A stretch of 64,000 nt of DNA from Posidoniimonas polymericola. GTDB taxonomy: Bacteria; Planctomycetota; Planctomycetia; Pirellulales; Lacipirellulaceae. The notes under the pieces were generated by a model, which searched no databases, was not told the origin of the DNA, and saw nothing but the letters and a program-made list of their open reading frames with translations. The translations under genes were made by a program, and so were the position numbers. The stretch covers positions 1-64,000 of the forward strand of contig NZ_SJPO01000014.1 of NCBI RefSeq assembly GCF_007859935.1, read 5' to 3'. Shown here one piece after another: positions 25,178 to 34,936 of the stretch (positions are counted from its first letter, which is position 1; each line of letters begins with the position of its first letter).

Positions 25178-26581
25178 ATGCCCGTAATCTCCTCACCCCG
25201 CCGCTTCAGGACGCCAGCCGTTCTTGTGCTGTCGCTGCTCACAGCCGCCGCTTGGTCGCAGCCGGCCGACGTGCTGCCGCTGCCGCCGATCGAAGCCGCG
25301 GAGGCTGCCCTGTCAGCCGCGTGCGAGCCGGCGCCGTGCGAGTGGCTGGCCGCCGGCCCGGGGGATTGGCAGGAGGGTCCGGACTTCGAGCTCGGCGTGC
25401 AGTTCGACAAGGGCCTGTTCATCCGCTCGACCGACCTCCAGGAGCGACCCTACGCGCTGTACATCGGCGGGCGGTTGCAGCTCCGCTACACCGGCTTCGC
25501 GCGCGACCTGCCGGCCTGGACTGACTCGGCCGGCGTCACCCGCCCGGTCCGCAACCGCAGCGAGTTCGACAGCGAGCGGATGCGGCTCAACATCTCTGGC
25601 ACGGCCGTGTTGCCGGAGCTGCGTTACTACCTGATTTTCGACGGCGACAGCGACGGCGCCTCGGAGGTCGACCAGCTTGCCTACTACGCGGCGTACGAGT
25701 TTGCCGAGGGGCTCGAGGTCGCGATCGGCCGGTGGAAGGTTGCTGCCTGCCGGCAGTGGCTGCTGTCGTCGCGGTTCCAGCGGATGGTCGACCGCTCGCT
25801 GGCGAGTGAGTACTTCCGCCCCGCGTTCAGCGACGGCGTCTATTTGTGGGGCGATATCGGCGACTTCTGCCACCACGAGTGGTCGCTGACCAACGGCCTG
25901 CGGACCTCGCAGCACCCGTCGTTCTCGCTGGACGACGGGTTCTGCGCGGCCGGCGCCATCTCGTTCGACCCCTGGGGCCCCTTCGGCAATGGCGACGCCG
26001 ACTACGCCTGCCACGCCTCGCCGGTGCTCCGCTACGGCGCGAGCCTGGCATTGAGTAAGTCGAGCGACCGGTCCGACGCGGGCTTCCCGCTCGGCGACGA
26101 CAGCTTCCTGCGGCTCAGCGACGGCACGCTCCTCTCGCAGGTCGGGGCGCTGGCGCCCGGCGTGCGGGTGCTGGGGGTCGAGACCCTCGTCGCGTCGTTC
26201 GACGCCGGCCTAAAGTGGCGGGGCTGGAGCGTCAACGGCGAGTACTTCCTGCGCTCTCTGCACGACTTCCGTGCCGACGGCGCGCTCGGCGTCGGTAGCC
26301 TGTACGACTACGGCTACCACGCCGAGGTCGGCTGCTTCCTGATCCCCCGCCGGCTCGACGTCAACGCCCGGCTGTCGCAGGTCTCCGGCATGATGGGCGA
26401 CTCGTACGAGCGGTCCGGCGGCCTCAACTGGTACTGGGGCGACGGCCGGGACGACCGCATCAACAAGCTGTCGCTCGACGTCACGGACGTGGTCCGCTCG
26501 GCGGTCAGCAGCAGCGGCGCCGACCTGCTGCCAGGCGACGACGGGCTGCTGGTGCGTGCGCAGGTGCAGATCGGCTTCTAG
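25178..26581 (+). CDS. Outer-membrane porin of the OprO/OprP type
   Basis: The protein has 467 residues from ATG 25178, with a signal peptide ending near AAWSQP. It shows alternating hydrophobic strands with Gly/Tyr/Arg and typical phosphate-selective porin features: YALYIGGRLQLRYTGF, RMRLNISGTAVLPELRYYLIFDGDSD, and LEVAIGRWKVAACRQWL. It ends in Phe (VQIGF), as usual for outer-membrane barrels. Two Cys-containing parts (CEPAPCEW and DFCHHEW) are unusual for porins. Ion specificity cannot be judged. Its neighbours are hisB and, converging on it, ppa. Confidence 0.8.
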   Translation: MPVISSPRRFRTPAVLVLSLLTAAAWSQPADVLPLPPIEAAEAALSAACEPAPCEWLAAGPGDWQEGPDFELGVQFDKGLFIRSTDLQERPYALYIGGRLQLRYTGFARDLPAWTDSAGVTRPVRNRSEFDSERMRLNISGTAVLPELRYYLIFDGDSDGASEVDQLAYYAAYEFAEGLEVAIGRWKVAACRQWLLSSRFQRMVDRSLASEYFRPAFSDGVYLWGDIGDFCHHEWSLTNGLRTSQHPSFSLDDGFCAAGAISFDPWGPFGNGDADYACHASPVLRYGASLALSKSSDRSDAGFPLGDDSFLRLSDGTLLSQVGALAPGVRVLGVETLVASFDAGLKWRGWSVNGEYFLRSLHDFRADGALGVGSLYDYGYHAEVGCFLIPRRLDVNARLSQVSGMMGDSYERSGGLNWYWGDGRDDRINKLSLDVTDVVRSAVSSSGADLLPGDDGLLVRAQVQIGF

Positions 26582-26612
26582 AGCGGCCGACTGCTCGCCG
26601 AGCTCTTCCAGC

Positions 26613-27227
26613 CTACTCGCCAAACTCTTCTAGGTAGTCGGCCATGGCGGCCTCGATCACCTTTAGGGCGTGCTCGCGGCCGTAGACGTGGTCGATGCGG
26701 ACCTTGGCGGCCTCCTCGGGCGTCAGCGACTTGTAGATGCTGAAGTAGTGCCGCAGGCGGTCTACCAGCACCTTGGGCAGGTCCTCGACTTCCTTGACCT
26801 CGCCCCACATGGCGTCGTTGGCCAGGACGCCGATGATCTTGTCGTCGGCCTCGTCGTTGTCGAGCATCGGCAGGCCGCCGACCACCCGCGCCTTGAGGAT
26901 GATCTCGGGGTTGGTGATCGGCCGCTCGCTGATGACGCAGATGTCCAGCGGGTCGCCGTCGCCGGCCTTGGCGCCCGGCATCAGGTCCTGCACCCGCTTG
27001 CCGCAGAACGTGCGCGGCACGAAGCCGTACAGCGTCGGCGAGAACGCCGACGTGCGGTTCGGCCGGTCGACCCGCAGGTAGCCGGTCTGCTTGTCCAGCT
27101 CGTACTTGACCCGGTCGAACGGGGTTAACTCGATGTAGGCCTGGACCAGCTCGGGCGGGTTGGGGCCCGCGTCGAGTCCGTGCCAGGGGTGCGGACGCCA
27201 GCGGTAAAACGGCTCAGGGAACGACAT
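26613..27227 (-). CDS. ppa: Inorganic pyrophosphatase, family I
   Basis: The 204-residue protein hydrolyses pyrophosphate to phosphate. [25 protein letters not shown] and the signature DGDPLDICV with its metal-binding Asp residues are present. It begins 56 bases downstream of the phosphofructokinase gene on the same strand, so the two are probably one transcript. The pairing is notable because the upstream enzyme appears to use PPi as phosphate donor. Confidence 0.92.
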   Translation of the reverse strand: MSFPEPFYRWRPHPWHGLDAGPNPPELVQAYIELTPFDRVKYELDKQTGYLRVDRPNRTSAFSPTLYGFVPRTFCGKRVQDLMPGAKAGDGDPLDICVISERPITNPEIILKARVVGGLPMLDNDEADDKIIGVLANDAMWGEVKEVEDLPKVLVDRLRHYFSIYKSLTPEEAAKVRIDHVYGREHALKVIEAAMADYLEEFGE

Positions 27228-27283
27228 GCAATCGCCAGGGGCAGAAGATCCAGGATGCGCCTACACGGACTAACGCGCCGCGA

Positions 27284-28618
<1,335 letters not shown>

Positions 28619-28802
28619 GGTGTGGGTGGTTGGGGCTGGTCCGGCGGCCGGGCGCCGGCGTAGGGGGGAATGAGACGGAGGGGCTTCAGAGACCGTATTC
28701 TAGCGTCGCCTGGGCGGGCCGTTAATGGTCGGAAGCCAACGGGGCCGCCGCGCGGCCGTGGCGGGCAAACCCCTTGGCCGCGGCCCGCCGGGCGGACGGC
28801 CG

Positions 28803-30149
28803 CTACCCCGCCATGAAGGTCCGTTCGACGAACGTGGTGTCGATCCGGCCCTCGGCAAACGCCGAGTGGCTGAGGATCTCCTGGTGCAGCGGCGCGACGG
28901 TCTTGATGCCGTCGACCCGCAGCTCGGCGAGGGCCCGCAGCATGCACGCGATCGCCTCTTCGCGGGTCGGCTGGTGCACGATCAGCTTGCCGATCATCGA
29001 GTCGTAGTACGGCGGCACGACGTAGCCGCTGTGGGCGTGCGAGTCGAACCGCACCCCGAAGCCGCCGGGCACAATCAGCCGCTCGATCCTGCCGGGCGAC
29101 GGCTGGAAGTTGCGGGCCGGGTCCTCGGCGTTGATCCGGCACTCGATGGCGTGGCCGCTGCTCTTGATGTCGTCCTGGGTGAACGGCAGCGGCTCGCCCG
29201 AGGCGATCGCGATCTGCGCCTTGATCAGGTCGATGCCGGTCACCATCTCGGTGACGGGGTGCTCGACCTGGATGCGGGCATTAACCTCGATGAAGTAGTA
29301 CTTGCCCTCGGAGTCCACAATGAACTCGACGGTGGCGGCGTTCTGGTAGCCGGCCTGCAGGATGAGCCGCTTGGCGGCCTCGCCCATCTCGGCGCGGGTC
29401 TCGGCCGAGACGCTCGTGCTGGGGCTCTCTTCAATCAGCTTCTGGTGGCGGCGCTGCACGGAGCAGTCGCGTTCCCACAGGTGCACCGCGTTGCCGTGGC
29501 CGTCGGCCAGCACCTGCACCTCGACGTGCCGCGGGTGCTGGACGTACTTCTCGAGGTACACCGCGCCGTTGCCGAAGGCGGCCTCGGCCTCGGCCTGGGC
29601 CTGCTGCAGCGACGACTTGAGGGCGAGGTCGTTCGACGCGACCCGCATGCCCTTGCCGCCGCCGCCGGCGACCGCCTTGATCAGCACCGGGAAGCCGACC
29701 TCGTGGGCGAAGCGGAGGGCCTCCTCTTCGCTGTTGATCAGCCCGTCACTGCCGGGCACCACCGGCACGCCGGCCGCGCGGGCGATCGAGCGGGCGGAGT
29801 TCTTGTCGCCGAGCTGGGCCATCGCCTCGGGCGAGGGCCCGATGAAGTCGATCTTGCAGCTCCGGCAGACCTCGTTGAAGTGTGCGTTCTCCGCCAGGAA
29901 GCCGTAGCCCGGATGGATCGCCTGGACGTTGCCCACCTCGGCGGCGCTGATAATGCTGGCGATCTTGAGGTAGCTGTCGGCCGCCTTGGCGGGGCCGATG
30001 CAGTAAGCCTCGTCGGCAAGGTCGAGGTAGTGGGCGCCGCGGTCGGCCTCGCTGTAGACGGCCACCGTGCCGATGCCCAGCTCCCGGCAGGCCCGGATCA
30101 CCCGCAGGGCAATCTCTCCTCGGTTAGCGATCAGTATGCGTTCGTACAT
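28803..30149 (-). CDS. accC: Acetyl-CoA carboxylase, biotin carboxylase subunit
   Basis: The 448-residue ATP-grasp enzyme carboxylates the biotin on AccB, the first step of fatty acid synthesis. It starts with [20 protein letters not shown] is bound by [12 protein letters not shown]; the catalytic and metal site is [18 protein letters not shown]; the C-terminal lobe has ECRINAEDP. Length and motif order are normal. It follows accB by 66 bases on the same strand. Confidence 0.96.
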   Translation of the reverse strand: MYERILIANRGEIALRVIRACRELGIGTVAVYSEADRGAHYLDLADEAYCIGPAKAADSYLKIASIISAAEVGNVQAIHPGYGFLAENAHFNEVCRSCKIDFIGPSPEAMAQLGDKNSARSIARAAGVPVVPGSDGLINSEEEALRFAHEVGFPVLIKAVAGGGGKGMRVASNDLALKSSLQQAQAEAEAAFGNGAVYLEKYVQHPRHVEVQVLADGHGNAVHLWERDCSVQRRHQKLIEESPSTSVSAETRAEMGEAAKRLILQAGYQNAATVEFIVDSEGKYYFIEVNARIQVEHPVTEMVTGIDLIKAQIAIASGEPLPFTQDDIKSSGHAIECRINAEDPARNFQPSPGRIERLIVPGGFGVRFDSHAHSGYVVPPYYDSMIGKLIVHQPTREEAIACMLRALAELRVDGIKTVAPLHQEILSHSAFAEGRIDTTFVERTFMAG

Positions 30150-30215
30150 CAGGCAGAGTCGGCGGGGCGTCAGAGGGTGGCGGGGGGCGGTGGCGGAGAT
30201 CGCGGCGGCGTTGGC

Positions 30216-30764
30216 TCAGCCTTCCAGTTGGAAGATCGGCTGGCCGAACTCCACCGAGGCGCCGTCTTCGACGAGCACGGCGGTGATCTTGCCCGAGCAC
30301 TCGGCCGGGATTTCGTTGAAGACCTTCATCGCCTCGACGATGCAGACGATCGACTCGGGGCCGACCTGGTCTCCCACCTTCACGAAGGGGGGCGACTCCG
30401 GGTTCGAAGACGAGTAGAACGTGCCGACCATTGGGCTCTTGATCACCGGGCCGCTGGCCGCCGGCTCTGCCGCTGGGGCCGGCCCGGCGGGCGCGGCCGC
30501 AGCGGGGCCTGGCGCTGCCGCGGCCACGGGGGCGTACCCCTGCATCGGCACGCCGGTCACCGCCGTCGGATCCGGGCCGCGACGCAGCTTCATCTTTTGC
30601 TCGCCCTGCTGCAGCACGATCTCGGCCAGATCATGCTCGTCCATCAACTCGACGAGCTTGCGGACCCTGCGGACGTCAAACACGTCGCCGCTGCCGCCGT
30701 TGGCGCCACTTGCCATATCGCTCTCCGCGTTATCTGAATTCGTAGAATTGTCTTTGGAAGCCAT
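30216..30764 (-). CDS. accB: Acetyl-CoA carboxylase, biotin carboxyl carrier protein
   Basis: ATG 30764 gives 182 residues. The N-terminal part has the AccB dimer segment ([20 protein letters not shown]). It is followed by a long Ala/Pro-rich flexible linker and a C-terminal biotinyl domain with [13 protein letters not shown], where the Lys carries biotin, and a thumb-like [19 protein letters not shown]. An earlier in-frame start at 30830 adds only Arg-rich sequence. It precedes accC and follows an M24 peptidase gene by 177 bases. Confidence 0.95.
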   Translation of the reverse strand: MASKDNSTNSDNAESDMASGANGGSGDVFDVRRVRKLVELMDEHDLAEIVLQQGEQKMKLRRGPDPTAVTGVPMQGYAPVAAAAPGPAAAAPAGPAPAAEPAASGPVIKSPMVGTFYSSSNPESPPFVKVGDQVGPESIVCIVEAMKVFNEIPAECSGKITAVLVEDGASVEFGQPIFQLEG

Positions 30765-30941
30765 TTCGGTGCACCGTCGGACACGGGCGAGCCAGGCACG
30801 CCCAAGCTGGCGACGGGGAGCCCTCGCCAAACCCGAAAGCCTAATCTAGGCCCACCGCTGTGTGCAACCCCTGCCTGAGGCACAACTTGGGGCAAATCGG
30901 CCCACTCCCTAACCGACCCGCGGCCCGGCTGCCCAGCCCCT

Positions 30942-32033
30942 TTAGGCCAGGCAGCACTCTGCGAGCTCTTTGGGCACGTCGGTGAGCACTTCGTGCCCGG
31001 TGCGTGTGACCAGGATGTCGTCCTCGATGCGGACGCCGCCCCAGCCCGGCAAGTAGATGCCCGGCTCGACCGTGATGATCATGCCCGGCTTCAGCTCGTC
31101 CTCGCGGTTCATCGCCAGCCGCGGACCCTCGTGCACCTCGAGCCCGGTGCCGTGGCCCAGCCCGTGACCAAACTGCTTGCCGTAGCCCGCCTTCTCGATA
31201 ACTCTGCGGGCCGCCCGATCGACGTCCTGACACTTGACGCCCGGGCCGATGGCGGCAATCCCCGCTAGCTGCGCCTTCAGCACGATGCCGTAGATCTTCT
31301 TGAACTTGGCCGAGACCTTGCCGGTCACCACCATCCGCGTGAGGTCGCTGACGTAGAGGCCCTCGTTGGCGCCCCAGTCGATCAGCGTAAAGTAGTCCTC
31401 GCCGATCTGCTTGCTGGTCGGGTTGGCGTGCGGCAACGCGCCACGGGGTCCCACCGCGACGATCGGTGGGAAACTGAGCCCCTTCGCGCCGAACCGCCGC
31501 GCCTGGTACTCCAGCTCCGCCGCCACGTCGAGCTCGGTCATGCCGCCGGTCAGACCCGCACGGACCACGTCGAAAGCCCGCCGGGCCTGGTCGCAGGCGA
31601 CCCGGGTGGCGGCGATCTCTTCCTTGTCCTTGATGGTCCGCAGCTCCTCGACCAGCCCGTTGGTCGGAACCAGCCGGAGCCCCTCGCCCTGCTCTTGCAG
31701 GCGGTTGTGCAGCCCCAGGCTCATGGCGTCGGCCTCGACTCCAAGCCGCTCGACCTTAGCCCCGCCGACGACATCGAGCACCGTAGCCAGCATCTCGCGG
31801 CCGGGGCCACGGATCTCGACCACCAGCCCCGGGCACTCCTCCTCCAGCTGCGTGGTGAAGCGGCTATCGGAGATCAGCACCTCGGAGTCGAGGGTCACCA
31901 GCAGGTAGCTGTCGTCGCCGGTGAAGCCCGTTAGGTAGGTAACGTTCTTGAAGCTGGTGACCAGCAGCGCGTCGGCCTTGGCCTTGCGGATCAGCCGGCG
32001 GAGTTTGTCTCGGCGGGCGGCGTGGTTTGGCAT
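30942..32033 (-). CDS. M24-family aminopeptidase (Xaa-Pro peptidase type)
   Basis: The 363-residue protein has an N-terminal creatinase-like domain (LLVTSFKNVTYLTGFTGDDSYLLV) and a C-terminal pita-bread domain. Metal ligands are visible as DWGANEGLYVSDLTR (two Asp), GHGLGHGTGLEVHE (His), TVEPGIYLPGWGGVRIEDD (two Glu). It likely removes residues before proline from short peptides in the cytoplasm. The position just upstream of accB-accC matches the YqhT-type peptidase of other bacteria, but the efp gene that is often between them is absent here. Confidence 0.9.
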   Translation of the reverse strand: MPNHAARRDKLRRLIRKAKADALLVTSFKNVTYLTGFTGDDSYLLVTLDSEVLISDSRFTTQLEEECPGLVVEIRGPGREMLATVLDVVGGAKVERLGVEADAMSLGLHNRLQEQGEGLRLVPTNGLVEELRTIKDKEEIAATRVACDQARRAFDVVRAGLTGGMTELDVAAELEYQARRFGAKGLSFPPIVAVGPRGALPHANPTSKQIGEDYFTLIDWGANEGLYVSDLTRMVVTGKVSAKFKKIYGIVLKAQLAGIAAIGPGVKCQDVDRAARRVIEKAGYGKQFGHGLGHGTGLEVHEGPRLAMNREDELKPGMIITVEPGIYLPGWGGVRIEDDILVTRTGHEVLTDVPKELAECCLA

Positions 32034-32191
32034 GGGCGGCTGGCTCCGGGGCTGTCGTTCGGAAGTCGTTCGTCGGGAACCGTCCTAAAAACGGACCCGA
32101 GCTTGCGGGGGGAGGGTCAATATGTTGTGATCGATTGACGTCCGCAAGGCTCCACCACCGACAGCCCCGCCCACCCAGTACTTCAAACCCA

Positions 32192-32593
32192 ATGTTCCGA
32201 GTCACCCGCGAGATCGATTTCTGCTACGGCCACCGCCTGCTCAACTACGAGGGCAAGTGCCGGCACCTGCACGGGCACAACGGCAAGGCGGTCATCACCA
32301 TCGAGGCGCCGACGCTCGACAACCGCGGCATGGTGCTCGACTTCGGGGACATCAAGCAGGTGGTCAGCACCTGGATCGACGAGAACCTGGACCACCGGAT
32401 GATCCTGCACCGGGACGACCCGGCTGTCGGCGCGTTGACCGAGCTCGGCGAGCCGCTCTACCTCATCGACCAAAACCCCACGGCCGAGAGCATCGCGCAG
32501 CTGATCTACAACTTCACGCGCGACGCGGGCTTCCCGATTGTCGAGGCCCGCTTGTGGGAGACCCCCAAGTGCTACGCCACCTACACCGAGTAG
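32192..32593 (+). CDS. queD: 6-carboxytetrahydropterin synthase (QueD) family
   Basis: ATG 32192 gives 133 residues. The protein has the zinc and catalytic layout of the PTPS/QueD family: CYGHRLLNYEGKCRHLHGHN contains the catalytic Cys in C-x3-HGH together with zinc-binding His residues, and LDHRMIL and the closing LWETPKCYATY are also conserved. It probably acts on dihydroneopterin triphosphate in queuosine precursor synthesis; a tetrahydropterin role is possible. No other queuosine gene is adjacent. It is divergent from the M24 peptidase. Confidence 0.88.
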   Translation: MFRVTREIDFCYGHRLLNYEGKCRHLHGHNGKAVITIEAPTLDNRGMVLDFGDIKQVVSTWIDENLDHRMILHRDDPAVGALTELGEPLYLIDQNPTAESIAQLIYNFTRDAGFPIVEARLWETPKCYATYTE

Positions 32594-32621
32594 TAATGAT
32601 CGTGGGGCTTTAACAGGGCGC

Positions 32622-32667
32622 AAAAAAAAGCGGCCCGGTTGATGCGTTTCGCACGCAACCGGGCCGC
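32622..32667 (-). terminator. Intrinsic terminator reading on the minus strand
   Basis: A 12-base stem (gcggcccggttg at 32630-32641 pairing with 32656-32667), with extra pairing inside the loop, has a run of eight A on its left side. Read on the minus strand it is a hairpin followed by a U tract. No U tract follows it on the plus strand, where queD ends 29 bases before. There is no minus-strand gene nearby for it to terminate. Confidence 0.7.
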
Positions 32668-33193
32668 GCCCCCCCTGGTGTGCCGATTCGGCAGCGCCCC
32701 GTTTTGGTGGGCGGCCGCCTGGTGTTTCTTCATCGCCCGTGGCGAAGCAGTCGGGCTTGGTGACAGAGGAAGGTATCGGACCGCCGGTGCGTAGACTTTG
32801 CTGATAAGTTTGACTTTTAGGATCGGCCAAGGTTCGCGTGCGTTGGGCAGTCGTGCGCTACCTAGCCGAGCAGCGCACCGCAGTCGGCGAGCTACGCCTC
32901 GGCGGTTGCCCTGGAGTGGAAGCGTTCCCGCAGCCATTCGATACGGCAGACCTAGGCAGCGGGGCTGCCGCCGAGGCGTAGGCCGCCGGCTATGAGAGAG
33001 TCGCTCTTCGACGGTGCGCGCTCTGCTTGCTGGCCGTTCGTTAGCTAGCTTACGGCCATCGGCTCTCCTCAAGTTGGGCTCAACAAGCTTTGCCGGTTGT
33101 GCCGATCTGGTCGTTAAGGCTGAGGCTGCGTGCCCGAGATCCGAGCGCGCTGCCTCCCGATGTCTGCTAGCACGACCTGAAAGGACGCCTGCC
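32668..33193. other. Long intergenic region without a recognised gene
   Basis: I find no convincing protein gene in these 526 bases on either strand. Open frames here look like random high-GC readings. There are several inverted segments (for instance cctcggcgg and ccgccgagg near 32897 and 32970). I checked by eye for RNase P, tmRNA and SRP signatures on both strands and found none. The minus-strand terminator at its left edge makes an unannotated minus-strand RNA possible. The right end supplies the Shine-Dalgarno sequence of the next gene. Confidence 0.5.
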
Positions 33194-34936
33194 GTGTCGC
33201 GAATTTCCTCTGCCGCCGACTGGCTGCTCAAGCTCCCAATCATCTGGGGCGCGCTCGCCTGCCTCTCGTTCTACGTGCTGCTTGCGGCGCTGAAGAACCA
33301 GCTTCTCAACCAGTACTTTGGCGTCCCTGGCGGCGCCGACCTGGGCAACCTGATCAAGCTTGCTATCACCGGTATGTTCTTCATCGGCTGCACGGCCATG
33401 GTGATGCGGCTGGCCGGACTGGCCGGCCAGCTCGGCGTCATGCACCGCCGGCTGATCGAGCCGAAGCAGCCCGGCGGCCAGCAGGCCCACGACGCCGACG
33501 CGCTGCTAGCGCAGCTGCGTGACCAGCCGTCCTACCTGCAGGGCACCTACATGATCCGCCGCCTCCGCCAGGCGCTGGAGCAGGTCCGCCGCAAGGAGAC
33601 GGCCGAGTCGATCGAGGAGGACCTGCGTCGGCTCGAGGCGACCGAGTACGAGCGGATGGCCAGCGGCTACGGCATGACCAAAATCATCGTCTGGGCGATC
33701 CCGATCCTTGGCTTCCTCGGCACGGTCATCGGCATCACAATCGCCATCGGCAAGCTCTCGCCCGATGCGCTAGAGAGCTCTCTCGACGCGGTGACCGCCG
33801 GCCTGAGCGTGGCGTTCGACACCACGGCCATCGCGCTGGCGTTGTCGCTGGTGCTGACGTTCCTGATGTCGTTTGTGAAGGGCCGCGAAGAAGCCCTGCT
33901 GGCCGAGGTCGACGAGCGGGCCATCGAGGACCTGGTCGGCCGCTTCCAGCTCTACGGCGGCGCCAACGACCCCAACGCGGCCGCCGTGCTCAAGATGTGC
34001 GAGCAGGTCGTCCGCGCGGTCGAGACCATCTCCGCCCGCCAGATCGACCTTTGGGCCGAGGCCGTCAGCGAGACCCACAGCCAGTGGGCCAGCGTCACGA
34101 CCGCCACGACCGACACGCTCAAGCAGGCGCTCGTGACCGGGCTCAAGGACGGGCTGCGCGACCACGCGACCGGCCTGACGGTCGGCATCGAGTCGCAGCT
34201 GCAGGAGCTCAACCGCGGGCTCACCGCCCAGACCGACGAGTTCGCCGCAGGCATCCGCGACCAGGTCCAGACGCTCGCCGCCACGGCCGCCCAGCAGTCG
34301 GAGGTGCTCGGCAAGAGCACCACCGACCAGGCCGAGATCCTCGGCAGGTGCGTCGCCGAACAGTCCGAGATGCTCAGCCAGACCGTGGCCCAGCACGCCA
34401 ACCAGCTCACCCAGGGCGCCGACGGCCTGCTCGGCAACCTGCGGGGTGGATTGGAGCGGATGGCCGAGCTGCTGGTCGAAGCCCTCAACCAACACGGCGA
34501 GGTCCTCACCCAGGCAGAGCAGGAGCTGGCCAGCGAGAACCGCCGCCACCTGACCGAGGTCGAGGCCGCCCTCGGCGAGGCGATGGTGCTGGCCGCCGAC
34601 CGCCAGGAGAAGCTCATCGGCCGCAGCGAGACCCTGCTCACCGAGATGCAGAACGCCCTCGTCCAGGCCGCCGGCGCGACGGTCGACCACCAGGAGCAGC
34701 TCGTCCGCCAGGGCGAGGTCCTGCTGAAGGTCGTCGAGTCGACCGGGCAGCTGCAGCAGCTCGAGAACGCCCTCAACCGCAACCTCGACACACTGGGACG
34801 CGCGCACAACTTCGAAGAAACTCTCCTTAGCCTCTCCGCGGCGATCCAGCTGCTCAGCGTCCGGGTCACCAACAACGGCTCGGGTCGCGGCAGCGAGGGA
34901 CACGCCACCGGCGGCTTCAGTGGACAGGCGGCATGA
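33194..34936 (+). CDS. MotA/TolQ/ExbB-type proton channel protein with long coiled-coil tail
   Basis: GTG 33194 is preceded by GAAAGGA with 8 bases spacing, giving 580 residues. Hydrophobic segments lie at about 11-33, 50-74, 161-186 and 206-230. The third and fourth contain IPILGFLGTVIGITIAIG and LSVAFDTTAIALALSLVLTFL, the paired helices that line the channel in TolQ/ExbB/MotA. A cytoplasmic loop with ATEYERMASGYGM lies before them. Residues from about 250 to 560 are a long helical tail of repeated Gln/Ala/Glu-rich heptads, far longer than in ExbB or TolQ (about 230-250 residues). Its stop overlaps the next start (ATGA). It is the first gene of a three-gene operon. Confidence 0.85.
   Translation: MSRISSAADWLLKLPIIWGALACLSFYVLLAALKNQLLNQYFGVPGGADLGNLIKLAITGMFFIGCTAMVMRLAGLAGQLGVMHRRLIEPKQPGGQQAHDADALLAQLRDQPSYLQGTYMIRRLRQALEQVRRKETAESIEEDLRRLEATEYERMASGYGMTKIIVWAIPILGFLGTVIGITIAIGKLSPDALESSLDAVTAGLSVAFDTTAIALALSLVLTFLMSFVKGREEALLAEVDERAIEDLVGRFQLYGGANDPNAAAVLKMCEQVVRAVETISARQIDLWAEAVSETHSQWASVTTATTDTLKQALVTGLKDGLRDHATGLTVGIESQLQELNRGLTAQTDEFAAGIRDQVQTLAATAAQQSEVLGKSTTDQAEILGRCVAEQSEMLSQTVAQHANQLTQGADGLLGNLRGGLERMAELLVEALNQHGEVLTQAEQELASENRRHLTEVEAALGEAMVLAADRQEKLIGRSETLLTEMQNALVQAAGATVDHQEQLVRQGEVLLKVVESTGQLQQLENALNRNLDTLGRAHNFEETLLSLSAAIQLLSVRVTNNGSGRGSEGHATGGFSGQAA

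Noticed and set aside
32594..33193. RNase P RNA, tmRNA or SRP RNA gene
   Set aside because: The conserved RNase P core (gaggaaagtcc type), the tmRNA tag/end signature and the SRP tetraloop core were not found on either strand by eye.
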